64,000 nucleotides of DNA, taken from the NCBI GenBank assembly GCA_963676655.2, contig CAXXKX010000003.1, positions 4,030,001 through 4,094,000 on the forward strand, given 5' to 3'. This document shows, in pieces, positions 50,166-61,100 of this stretch. Numbering within the stretch: position 1 is the first letter of the stretch; each line of letters begins with the position of its first letter. Both the position numbers and the translations under genes were made by a program. The notes under the pieces are model-generated. The model ran no database searches. It was not told the origin of the DNA and saw only the letters and a program-made list of their open reading frames with translations. Source of the stretch: G963676655 sp963676655 (GTDB taxonomy: Bacteria > Verrucomicrobiota > Lentisphaeria > Victivallales > Victivallaceae).

Positions 50166-51068
50166 ATGAACTTTACAATCAATGGAATGGGGGGCGGCTC
50201 CGGCTGCTCCGAAGTACGCCCTCCGGCAGTTGCCGGTCAATTTTATGAAGGAGATCCATCCCGGCTCCAGGCGCATCTGGAAAAATTGCGTGTGGAAATC
50301 GGTAAAGTGGACGCATCGCCAAATGTCCGGGCATTGATCCTGCCGCATGCGGGTTATGTTTATTCCGGCCGGACCGCGCTGCATGGAATGCTCCGGGCCG
50401 CCGCCGGAAAATATAAAAGGGCGGTGGTTATCGCCCCGACGCACCGGGTTCCGTTTCAAGGTCTGGCGCTGTGTTCCTACAAAGCTTACGGATCACCGCT
50501 GGGTGACGTTAATATTGATGTGGAAGCGGTCAAGACTTTGTGCGGATTCCGGCTGCCGATGCTCCAGACCATGGACCGGGCTCATGATAATGAACATGCC
50601 CTGGAGGTGGAAGTTCCGTTGTTCCAGAATGTTTTCGGCGATCTGCCGATAATACCGATAATCGCCGGACACATTGACTCTCGTCTGGCGCGCAAGCTGG
50701 CTGATTCGTTAAAGTCGTTGTGGACTCCTGATACGTTGTGGATCATCAGCTCGGACTTTACGCATTACGGTCATAGTTTCGGGTATGTTCCATTTAAATC
50801 GGACGTGCAGGGAAAATTGCGCGAACTTGATCTTGGCGCGGCTGATTTGATCATGAAATGCGATCTGGACGGTTTTGCCCGGTATATCGAGGAAACCGGT
50901 GCCACAATATGCGGCCGGGCCGCGATTATGGTGTTGCTGGCGGCGATTGAAAGCAATGGAGAGATTGAAGGTGAACTGGTAGAGTATTCGACTTCCGGCA
51001 AATTGACCGGGGATTGGTCGCATTGCGTCAGTTATGCCGCAATTGCTTTTAACGACAAAGGGAGATGA
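50166..51068 (+). CDS. Memo-family protein (AmmeMemoRadiSam system protein B)
   Basis: The 300-residue protein matches the MEMO1 fold: VRPPAVAGQFYEGDPSRL at the N terminus, ALILPHAGYVYSGRTALHGM with a metal-site His, VVIAPTHRVPFQGLALCS, HDNEHALEVEVPLFQNVF, and IISSDFTHYG. In bacteria it is often grouped with an AMMECR1 protein and a radical SAM enzyme, but neither partner is here. A GGGAGG site precedes the ATG. It lies 20 bases after the GH9 gene and three bases before the giant TPR gene, so all three are probably one transcript. Its reaction is not established in bacteria. Confidence 0.93.
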   Translation: MNFTINGMGGGSGCSEVRPPAVAGQFYEGDPSRLQAHLEKLRVEIGKVDASPNVRALILPHAGYVYSGRTALHGMLRAAAGKYKRAVVIAPTHRVPFQGLALCSYKAYGSPLGDVNIDVEAVKTLCGFRLPMLQTMDRAHDNEHALEVEVPLFQNVFGDLPIIPIIAGHIDSRLARKLADSLKSLWTPDTLWIISSDFTHYGHSFGYVPFKSDVQGKLRELDLGAADLIMKCDLDGFARYIEETGATICGRAAIMVLLAAIESNGEIEGELVEYSTSGKLTGDWSHCVSYAAIAFNDKGR

Positions 51069-51071
51069 TTT

Positions 51072-54000
51072 ATGAGAATTACGGGGAGCTTAGTCGCTTT
51101 TATTGTTTGGGGAATGTTGTCCGGAGCGGTCGCGGCGGATTTACCGGCGGGATCACGGGTTGCGCGTTATTACGAATTGTTGCAGAAACGCCCTGATAAT
51201 CCGTTGTATTTTGAACGTTTGATGGGAGCCTGGGACGAGATTACTTATGGCGCGCCTGACAAGTTTTTCCGGGAACGGGTTGACGCGAAAGGCAAAGATT
51301 CCGCTGTCGCCGGGTTGTTGCTGGCGGTCTATCTGGATCGCGAAGGGCAGGAGAAAGCGGCTCTGGATGCCTGGAAAAAGATTCCGGTTGAGCTGGCCGG
51401 TCGTCCCGGGATCAAGCTGTTCCGGGCCGGATTGGAATATCGCAACGGCAATGCCGTAGGGGCGGTCAAACTTTTGCGGGAATGTCTGAAAGACTCTAAC
51501 TTTGCAGCAGATAAAAAATTTGCCGCCAGGGAACTGCTGGTTCGGGCCTTGTTGCGCGACAATCAGGAGGAAGAGGCAAAAAAAGCGGTAGCTGACTTGA
51601 TGAAGGAGGCGGGGAAGGACGCCAATCTGCAAGAGGCGGTGATCGAGCTTCAGGTGGATGAAGGTCAGTATAACGATGCGATAAAAAGCTGTCGTGATTT
51701 GCTGAAAAAGACTGAGCCGGGATACCGCAGCGGGATGCTGAGGATGCGGCTGTCTGAACTGAATAAACTTCTCGGCGATAATTCCGCCGCGTTGGATGAA
51801 TACGCCATGGTTCTGGAACAATCCGGCAGCGGCTCGTGGCTTGAAAAAGAGGCGGCGGCAAGGATTCGCCAGATATTTATGGCCGATGGAAATGCGCCCG
51901 GACTGCTGGATTTTTACCGGAAGATTTTGAAAGCTAAACGCAGTCGACCGGAATTGACGGTAACTTATATTCGCGAACTGGCTAAAGCCGGCAAAGAGGA
52001 TGAGGCCTGCAAGGAGTTTGGCGCATTGATCAAACGGATGCCGACCGACTATCAAATGAAAGCCGCTTATGCGGATTTGCTGGCGAAAACCAAACACTAT
52101 AAAGAGGCGATCCCGGTTATTGACGAACTGTTGCGGCGCAAACCGGATAATACCGAACTGCTGCTCCGGAAAGCCGCGTCACAGGCGGCAACCGATGACC
52201 GGGCTGGGGCGGAAAAGACAATTCAACTTTTCCTGAAATACTCCGGGAAAGAGGAGTTTGCCTGGAACCGTGCGGCGATGGCCCTGGTTGGCATGGGCCT
52301 GAAAAAGGAAGCGGCCGAACTTTATGACCGGTTTGTCAAAGAATTTCCGGCAAGTCAGGACGCGGTTATTATGCGGGCCCGTTTTCTGGCTGCCAACGGC
52401 AAGGAAAAAGAGGCGCTTGACGCATTGCGAAAAGTTGCCGCGAAGGGAACCTGTGAGCAACTGCTCCGGGTAATTCGCGAACTTCCCGGTAAGAAAAATC
52501 TGGAAGTTGCATTAGAACTGCTGAATGCCAGACGGAAAGAGTTTTCCGCTGACTGGAATTTTAATATGGAACTGGTTCGGCAGGCGTTGCTTATGAAAAA
52601 TCAGGAAATCGCGGTCAGCGCCGCCGAAGCGGCGGTCGGGACTGCGACAACCCCGGATCAGCTTGACCGATCCCTGGCGGCGGTCGAGTACGTTTACGGC
52701 AAATATAAATTGAAAAAAGACAAAGCGGCAGCCTTGCGCGGCAAAAAGAAATTGACGGCGGCGGAATATTGTTTGCTGGCGGACCTGGAGGATGGGGCCG
52801 GGGCGACAGGGCAGATTTTACAGGCCGGGTTAAAGCAAAATCCTGATTCTCCCCTGATGCTGGCGCGTTTCGCTGGATATTGCCGGGAACACAAAAAAAT
52901 CGATGAAGCAATTAAAACATACGAACGACTGCTGAAGGTTGATTCTGAACACCGGACCCGATGGCGGCGGGAGATGCTGACTACCGCGGTGGCGGGAAAC
53001 AAGGCGGATCTGGTTGAAAAGCTGGCCCGGATATGGTTGAACGAAAACGCCAATTCGCCCGAGGTCTTCCAGTTTGTCGCGGCGGCTTTGCGGCGGGTTG
53101 AAAAGAGTGAAGAGGCGGCCGCGATCCTTAAACGGGGTAAAGCGGCGTTTCCCGATAATCGCCAGATTGTCATGGAACTGGCGGTGCTGCTGGACGAAAC
53201 TGGAAAACGCGACATGGCGTTCCGTTTGCGGCGGCGGCGGATCGAACAGGAGCAGTCGCTTTCCGGAAAACTTGTAGCTTTGGAATTGTTGATCGAGAAA
53301 GCTGATTATAACCAGCTTGAGCAGTCGAAAAAAATATTCACCCGGAACCATCAGGCGCGGCCTAAAGCTATCTTTCCGGTGCTGGCGCTGGCCCGGCTGG
53401 CCCAGAAAAAATATGACATGCCGCGTTATCGGGAATTGCTGACCAAGGCATTGGATTTGAAAAAAGACGATCCGGAAATCCTCTGCAAAATTGCCCAGGT
53501 GGATGAACAGACCGGACATCATCAGCGAGCAGAGGAACTGCTCCTGCAGGCGGTGAAATTTGACAAAGGACTGAGATCGGTGAATCAGCTTTCAAGTTTT
53601 TATTTCCGGATCGGAGAAACCGAGAAAGCGATCAGGCTCAGTCTTGGTTTGGATAATAAAAACGCGTCGACGGAAAAATTGCTTCGGGCCGCAACCGGTC
53701 TGATCAGCGCCGATGAGCCGGAACGGGCTCTGGTTTTTATTTCCGAAGCATTGAAGAAGAATCCGTCCGATCCGAAAATTCATTATGCCATGGGACTGGT
53801 TTTGAAAAGCGTTACCCGGGACGATGCGGCGGCCAGGCATTTTTTGAACGCTCTGGATTATGCGTTGAAGCTGCCCGACAAGGCGTCCACGACAAACCAG
53901 CGCGGGAACTACTGGAACAAAATGAAGAACATTCCTGATGAGGCGCGTGACATTCTTAACCAGTCGACGATGGCCTCAACCCTGAATAATTACTATAGGC

Positions 54001-55157
54001 GCCGCAGTATGATGATGTACAGCATGTATGGCGGTTACAGTGGAATGGGCAGCGGTGATTTAATCCCGGATTCACAAAAAGAAATGAAGATCGCAGCCTT
54101 GGCGCAGTTGGCGATTTTGAATGGTAATATGTCTCCGGACAAGTCAGCCTGGCTGATGAATGAGTTGCGATACCGGAAAATATCCTATCCTGAACTGCGG
54201 GTCGGACTTCCCCTGCTGATGCGTGGAGATACCGGGCTTTGGAAACAATTGTCCTCCCGTTATCCGAAAGATTTGACGGTGGCAGTGGTTTTCAGTTATC
54301 TTGGTGCGCGCGGAATAGGCGGTGATGTCAAATGTCTTGAGACTTATTTTAATATACTCAAAGACAAACATCCGCGTGAGGCGTTCAACCTGATCGCCAA
54401 CGGTTGGCGGCGCAACCTGAAGTTTTCGCCTGAGATAACTGCGGCGGCTTTAAAAATGGTTGATGACAAAGAAGTGCCGATCAGTTCGGTATACATGCTT
54501 TACAGCCAGGGTGAGCGCAGCAATATCCTGAACGAGAAGCAGAAAAACGATTTGCTTGAAAAAATGCTTGCGAAAATTGACCCTAAAGACAATACCACGA
54601 TTCATTATGCCGGGGTGCTGATTATTCCATTATTGAAAAAATCGGATATGAAAAACGCTGCCAGGCTGCTTAAAATTATGATGAGTCAGCAACCTCAGAG
54701 TTTCTCCGGTAATTACCCGATGCCGCGGTTGGAGGAACTGCTGAGGCAGAGTCCGGTTCAGTCGCATTATACTGACCGGTTATATTATATTGCCATGCCT
54801 CAGGCCCGCTGGCTGGGGGGGATCAAATACCGTCTGGCGCAATTGCAGAAGCAGGAGCCGGAATCGTATAAAAAAGTGGTGGAGCAACTCAAAAAGCTGT
54901 TGGAAAATGAGAATTGCGGATTGCAGGAAGTATTTTTCCTGGGCATCGATAAAAAAAATCAGGCCGCTTTGAAAAATGCCGAAACGGTTATCGTCTCTGA
55001 TAAAAAGACCCCGGAGCAGCGTTTGCTCGCCGCCGCCCTGCTTTTTCAGCATGGCCGGACCGGAGGAGTCCTGAACTGGCCATGCAGTCGAAGAAACTGT
55101 ATAAAGATCCGAAAACCAGGCAGACGTTGCTGGCGCTGGTTATTTGCGGGGCATTGA
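51072..55157 (+). CDS. Giant exported TPR protein, N-terminal third (frameshifted)
   Basis: The ORF has 1,361 codons. The N terminus has a signal peptide (SLVAFIVWGMLSGAVAADLP). The rest is made almost entirely of tetratricopeptide-like helix pairs (LLAKTKHYKEAIPVIDELLR, KIDEAIKTYERLLKVDSEHR, QTGHHQRAEELLLQAVKFDK, ALVFISEALKKNPSDPKIHY). A Met/Tyr/Gly-rich loop sits near 985. About the last 30 codons lose the pattern. Adding one base near 55073 (CTGAA to CTGGAA) would join this frame smoothly to the next ORF (ELAMQSKKLYKDPKTRQTL). The original gene is thus 51072-63082, about 4,003 codons. It is either interrupted or misassembled. It is likely a periplasmic or surface scaffold; the partner is unknown. 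Confidence 0.85.
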   Translation: MRITGSLVAFIVWGMLSGAVAADLPAGSRVARYYELLQKRPDNPLYFERLMGAWDEITYGAPDKFFRERVDAKGKDSAVAGLLLAVYLDREGQEKAALDAWKKIPVELAGRPGIKLFRAGLEYRNGNAVGAVKLLRECLKDSNFAADKKFAARELLVRALLRDNQEEEAKKAVADLMKEAGKDANLQEAVIELQVDEGQYNDAIKSCRDLLKKTEPGYRSGMLRMRLSELNKLLGDNSAALDEYAMVLEQSGSGSWLEKEAAARIRQIFMADGNAPGLLDFYRKILKAKRSRPELTVTYIRELAKAGKEDEACKEFGALIKRMPTDYQMKAAYADLLAKTKHYKEAIPVIDELLRRKPDNTELLLRKAASQAATDDRAGAEKTIQLFLKYSGKEEFAWNRAAMALVGMGLKKEAAELYDRFVKEFPASQDAVIMRARFLAANGKEKEALDALRKVAAKGTCEQLLRVIRELPGKKNLEVALELLNARRKEFSADWNFNMELVRQALLMKNQEIAVSAAEAAVGTATTPDQLDRSLAAVEYVYGKYKLKKDKAAALRGKKKLTAAEYCLLADLEDGAGATGQILQAGLKQNPDSPLMLARFAGYCREHKKIDEAIKTYERLLKVDSEHRTRWRREMLTTAVAGNKADLVEKLARIWLNENANSPEVFQFVAAALRRVEKSEEAAAILKRGKAAFPDNRQIVMELAVLLDETGKRDMAFRLRRRRIEQEQSLSGKLVALELLIEKADYNQLEQSKKIFTRNHQARPKAIFPVLALARLAQKKYDMPRYRELLTKALDLKKDDPEILCKIAQVDEQTGHHQRAEELLLQAVKFDKGLRSVNQLSSFYFRIGETEKAIRLSLGLDNKNASTEKLLRAATGLISADEPERALVFISEALKKNPSDPKIHYAMGLVLKSVTRDDAAARHFLNALDYALKLPDKASTTNQRGNYWNKMKNIPDEARDILNQSTMASTLNNYYRRRSMMMYSMYGGYSGMGSGDLIPDSQKEMKIAALAQLAILNGNMSPDKSAWLMNELRYRKISYPELRVGLPLLMRGDTGLWKQLSSRYPKDLTVAVVFSYLGARGIGGDVKCLETYFNILKDKHPREAFNLIANGWRRNLKFSPEITAAALKMVDDKEVPISSVYMLYSQGERSNILNEKQKNDLLEKMLAKIDPKDNTTIHYAGVLIIPLLKKSDMKNAARLLKIMMSQQPQSFSGNYPMPRLEELLRQSPVQSHYTDRLYYIAMPQARWLGGIKYRLAQLQKQEPESYKKVVEQLKKLLENENCGLQEVFFLGIDKKNQAALKNAETVIVSDKKTPEQRLLAAALLFQHGRTGGVLNWPCSRRNCIKIRKPGRRCWRWLFAGH

Positions 55158-58100
55158 TTGAGCCGGAAAATAAACAAGCGGCTTTAGATGCGGAAAAAGC
55201 CGCGTTGGCACTGGCGAAAGACAAGTTGAGCGAACGTGAATTGGGCATGATCGCTTCAGCGTTACATCGTTTAAAGCGCACGGAGACCGCGGAGGTTCTG
55301 GATAAAAAAATCATGGAAATGATTAAGAAGAAACAGGCCGCACGTCGAACTTCTTCACCTCGTCCAGGCTCGAGGCCGGTTTATTATAATCAGTGGCAGA
55401 AGACCCAGCAACTTTTACGGGACGGCAAATTCAAAGAGGCATTGCCGCTGGTGAAAAAAGAGTATTACAGCCGTTTCATGAAAAGTTTGCAGCAGCAGCG
55501 GCAGTATGGGAATTATAACTTCAGCTATGCCGGGTCGATTATCAATTCGGTCAAACGTTACGGGAAAGACAAGGAATTGCTGGAACTCTTGCGTCCCAAG
55601 GATAAGGAGCCGCCGGTGGTTTCACTGCTGATGTACGCGTATGCCTGTGAGTCGTTGAAGAAGAATAATGAGGCATATAAGGCTTATTTAAACGCTTTCA
55701 AGCGCTATCCGGACAAGAAAGAGGTAATCAGCATACTGCTGCCTTTCGTGGTTAAAAACAAGGATACGGATATTAAGGCGTTCGTTAACATGATTCCGGC
55801 CCACCGGCTCCGTTTCGTTCTGGATTCTGTTTCCCGCAATCAGTACCAATATAACGGTAACTATGACCGGATGCTTGACTTGTTCGAAGGTGTTATGGCA
55901 AAGCAGCGGACAAGCGTAGATAAGGATCTGCTGCAATTTGATCAGAATTCATTCTATCTGCTGTGCAATATGTTCATCAATATCGGGTTCCCTGAATTGA
56001 GGCAAAGATATTCATATAACCGGAACAGTTCGAATAAACAAAAAGATAAGGAAAATCAGGAACAAGCCCGCAAACTACTCGGTGAAATCTGCGACCATGT
56101 CATCAAGACCAGGCCGCCCCTGATCCAGAGTGCAATGGAATTCAAACTGTTACTTGCCGGTGATGACAAGGAAGCAAATGATAAATTGTATCTTGAGGCA
56201 ATGGCTTTGCTAAAAAATAAAAAAATGCTGATGGCGGTCAACCCTTATTCCGGAGTTTACAATCATCATTCCATGTACGGCGGTCAGAATGGTAACAAAC
56301 CGCTGCTGGAATTTATGGTCAGTTATGCTATTCGTCATAAACGCGTTCCTGAACTGGTCAAAGCGATTGGAGACGATTCCATTACTAAAGGAATTGACCA
56401 GGTGGCGGAACTCTATAAATGTCCGCCGAAAAAATTCCCGGAGGCCTTGAAGAAATTTTTAGAAGAGCAGAAGGTTTTTAACCTTTCAACCGCGGTAATT
56501 ATGGGAATCGACGCGGCTGAAGCCGTTATCAAGAAAGCCCCGGACAACATTAATTCACTGGTTTTAAGCAAGGTTTCTTTCGGGCCGGTTTACGCTAATC
56601 AGAATTTTCCGCAAAACTATATCGATATTCTGTTGGAAAAGAAACAGGATAAGGTCGCGATGGATTTTCTCGAGCAATTTGCGAAAAAATTGAATTCGCC
56701 TGAATTGACCGGACAATATGCAAATCAGGCGCAGTATCAGTATAATGCGGCAATTCAGAAAATATTGAATAAAAATCCGGAAAAAGCATTTGAGATATGG
56801 AAGCTGGAAAAATCTTTTAAAAAACCGTCCAATCAGCAGACGTCACGCTATCACAGCATGCGCAACTCACTGAACCAGATGGCAAACAATGAGAAAAAGC
56901 CGCGCTGGAATCTTTTCGGAAAGACTCCGCAGGAGTTCAAGTATTATCCGGCCGCCGGCGGCTGCAGTTTGTTTACGACTTATGTCCAGTATCTGCGCGG
57001 TTACCGGAACAAGTTCCCGGCTTATACCGGCAGTGATTTTTGTGGAAAAATGTTGAATCTCGCAATAGCCGCGAAACGCGGCAGCGACATCTACACTGAG
57101 TTTGCCAAACTTAACGACCAATTGAAAACTCTGCCGGAACAGGACCGGACTCGAATTTATTCCGGCTTGCCGCGACTGATTTCGGAATTGAATCTGCAGG
57201 CGGCGGGCAAACTGACCGGAGTAGCGGAGGATATTCGGCGTCGGGCCACCAGGGCCACCAGTGTCTCCGCGACGCAAAAGGCTCAGGAGTTTATTAAAAC
57301 TGCAAGAGGTGCTAATGTTCAGGGGTATCAGTATTCGCGCGACGCGATTTCCCTGATTGAAGGGCTTGCCGGCAACTCCGAATTAATCGACAAGGTTGTC
57401 GAACACACGATAAAGGAACTTAAGATAAACCGGAATTATCATTATCAGCGGAATAATTATGAGATTACAAACTTTTTGCGTCAGCTGGCACAAAAAGGAG
57501 AACGCAGTTTGCCGACTCTCGGGATTGCCTGGAGGTGCATGTTGAAATATCCTGATTATATTGATAACGGCATGTACAGCTATATTCCGCGAGGCGTGGA
57601 GCAAGCATGTTATCGTGCCAAAAGAAAAAATGATGCACAGGGATTGATTAATTTGTTTGACGAACTGCCGAAAGTTTTTGGAGATAATCCGCCGTTTTTA
57701 TTTCCGGTACTGGATTCGCAACTGCGCAGTCAAAACAAAGATCAAATTAATGCTTTATTCAGGCATGTCAATTCAAAAAAATACCCGGCAAACGCAACTG
57801 CAAAAGAGTGTGTTCTGATCTCAAAATACCTTAAGGCAAAAAAATCAAAGCCGATATATCAAAAACAGATTTGCGACTTGTACGAGCAATTTTTGAAAAC
57901 GGATGAGAAAATCCCGGACAAAATCAAACAGCAAATGCTCTTTTATTCATTTCAACGCAATCACTTGAAAAATTTGGCTCCGTTCATGGTCGATTATGCG
58001 TTGAAGGACCTGGTCAGGTCAGGAAACCTTTATGACAATCACCAGTATTACACCATCGCTAAAGCAATGGCGGAGTGTCCGGATTCGGAACAATGGCGTA

Positions 58101-61100
58101 AATCAGCCAAAACGCTGCAGGAATCTTTCTCGGTCAGCGGCGGCAACCCGTCAAACCATACTTACCGGCGACTTTTCGCGGCTATGCTTGAGATTGCGAT
58201 CCGGCTCAAGGATAAAAAACAGGTTGAGACGCTGGTAAAGGCTTCTTTGCGTTTCAAACAGTCGATGCAGGGGGTTTGCATTACTTTACTGAATAACGGG
58301 TATGACAAGGACGCAATGGCGCTGCTTCAGACGGAAATAGCTAAACCATCCGCGGCTAATTACTCCAATACCCGGCTTTCAGATGCCGGTTGGGAACATG
58401 CGAAAAAACTGTTGTCTCAGGTTAAAGACCCGGAAAACCAGCTTCTCTTTAGTGCCGTTCTGCTGCCGCTGGCGCCGAATAGGTCCAACGTCAGAAGCGA
58501 TGTTGAAAACGAATATATTAAATTGATGGAGACTTACCAGAAGCATAAATTCAGTTCTCCGCAAGTCCGGAAAAATTTCCTGATGCGTCTATTCAGAGCA
58601 AATTCTTCCCGGTTGGAGTTGGTTAAAAGGGATTTTCGCAAAATACTGCGGGAATTGCCGCTTAAAGAAGCCATGAGCAAGGAATATGATCCATTTCGTC
58701 ATGAAATTGCCAGAGCCTTGGTGGATTACTTCATTATGAAAGACTACAAAGCCTATAAAGCAAAACTTGATGAACTGGCCGCTTTTGCTGAAAATATGCC
58801 GGAGAGTTCAAATCAGGGGCGGCAGTGCCGCACCATATTGAGTTCAATGCCAGGAGTCATCAATAATTATGCATATTCGTTAAAGAATCAGGGCAGACTT
58901 TTGACGTCCGAACAGATAAAACTATGGGCCGATACTTTGACTATTTTCATGCAGTATAACCCGAACTCTTTTTATTCCGGAGAATATATCGGGCATATCC
59001 TGTGGCTGAACCATTTGGCCGGCAATGACAAAGCGAGCCTGAAAATCATTTCTTTGAGAAAGCACCAGTTGGTCCAGGTGAACCCGTCGCGCGTCTTAAA
59101 CAAGTTAAGAAGTTTATCATTTATCGCTGATTCTACCGGTAAATCGCGAGATCAACAGCTAAAATTACTCTTTAAGTCTGAAACATGGCAGGTTTTAGCA
59201 GGCCAGAAAAAAGAATTGTTTGATCGTGAACAAAAAAAATTACTGGAATCACGGGAAGTGAAGAACCCTGGAAGTCGAATTTACGATAAGCAATATCAGC
59301 AACGCAGTCAACTACAGGAAATGTTTATGACGGGCCAAGATAAAAAAGCCCTGGCGGAGGCTCGAAACCTGTATATTTCCCTGTTTCAAAAGGTTCTCAT
59401 AAAACTGCCTCGTCGCACGAATGAACTGAGCAGTCTTAATAACGTTCTTCAATCGGTGCAAAAATATGGACAGGGAAATGAATTCCTCAAGTTGTTGCAG
59501 GCGGGTGGGGTAACATCTACCAATGAATTGTTGACATATGGCTATGCTTGCGGCGTGTTGGGTTCATTGGAGGAGGCTTTCAAATCTTATGATAAAGTAA
59601 TGGCAGAGCATTCGGACAATAAAGAATTCCTGACATTGATCGGAATCAGTTGTTTGCAACGGAGTGGCGGAGACGTGAAAAAGATTTTTGCGGCAATTCC
59701 CGGTAAATATTTGCCGTATGTTTTCAAAGGAGTGATGATGAATTCCGGATATTCACCCAATAGAAATAAACTTCTGGAGGTTATGGACAGCCTGATATCC
59801 CGCCCCGAATGGGACTCGCCGGATATGGCTGGCAAACATGACAGTCAGGCTTATTATCTTGCTTTCAATTATCTTTACCGGAAAGCGTATCCGGAATTGG
59901 CCAAAGCGGTTAATTTCGGGGCCTGTACAGGTAAAACCTTGAAAACTCCTGACAAAGAGGGCAAAAAAGCGGAAAAGTTGCTGATCAGGATCTGCGACCT
60001 GGCAATCCGGAATTGTCCTGATATAGCCGAAAGTGTGATTGCGTTCAGAGTGCTGCTTGGGGGAAACGACGAAGCCTTGAAAAAACAACTTTTCGCATCC
60101 GGCCTGGCTAATTTAAAAAAGCAGCGATTCAATCCGGGCGCGGCGTCTTTGCCAAATCAATTCTGGCGACTCCAGTGCGGCGGCGACCGCCCCTTTAACC
60201 AGTTTATGATCTCATATGCGGTTCGAAATAAACGTGAAACGGAACTATTGGCGGTTGCGAAACCCCTGACAAAAATCATGCCTGAAGTAACTAAATTATA
60301 TAATGCCGGGAATAACTTTCCGCAAATAGCCCGTGATTTTGCGGTTAATCACCGTCCGCTGACTGATTATGATGCGACGGTTCTGATCTGCGACGCGGCA
60401 AAATATCAGAATATATCAAGCCCTTCAGCCATTGATGAAATGGTCATCGCCAAGGCCTTGAATCGTACCCTTAAATTAAAAGTGACTGACCCTGGATCGT
60501 ATGTGGATATAATGCAGCGGTTTTATCCCGTTGAAGATGCCGTGGATTTTATTAAACAGTATGCCGGAAAAATTGTTGAAGTTGGTAAAGCAAATCCGTC
60601 CAGACATATGGCGGATAGTAATTATGATCACGCGGTCGGCAAGCTCGTCAGGATATATCCTGCGACGATCAAGGAGATTGTCGGCCTGGAGGCGATGCTG
60701 GAACCATGGACAAGTCATCAATCCCGGCTTTCCCGTGACCGTCTCTATGTCGGGAGAATGCAGGAAATGGCTTACCGGGCAAAACCTTCCGAGGCTAGTT
60801 GGGATTTCTTCGGCAGCACTCCTGAGCAGTTCAATATCTACATATACTCTAAAAATGGTTCTCTTTTTGGCGCTTATGTAGGCTATCGCAGGAGAGGAAG
60901 ACGCACCAGGTGTAATTATTCGGGAACAAGTTTTGGAGGCAAGTTGATGGATGCGGCGCTGCACGCCTCTAGTGACCAAAACATCTACGAGGAAGTTTCC
61001 CCGTTCATTGCCAAAATGACTGAGCAAAACAAATTAAGATTGGCTGGAGAATTAAAGTTTTTATTTGTTGAATTGAACTTACCTCAAAGCAAGTCGCCTC

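Noticed and set aside
55030..55085. Programmed -1 frameshift as the cause of the TPR gene split
   Set aside because: The only T-run (CTTTTTC near 55041) does not sit as a slippery heptamer in the reading frame, and no strong downstream structure was evident. A lost base is the simpler reading.
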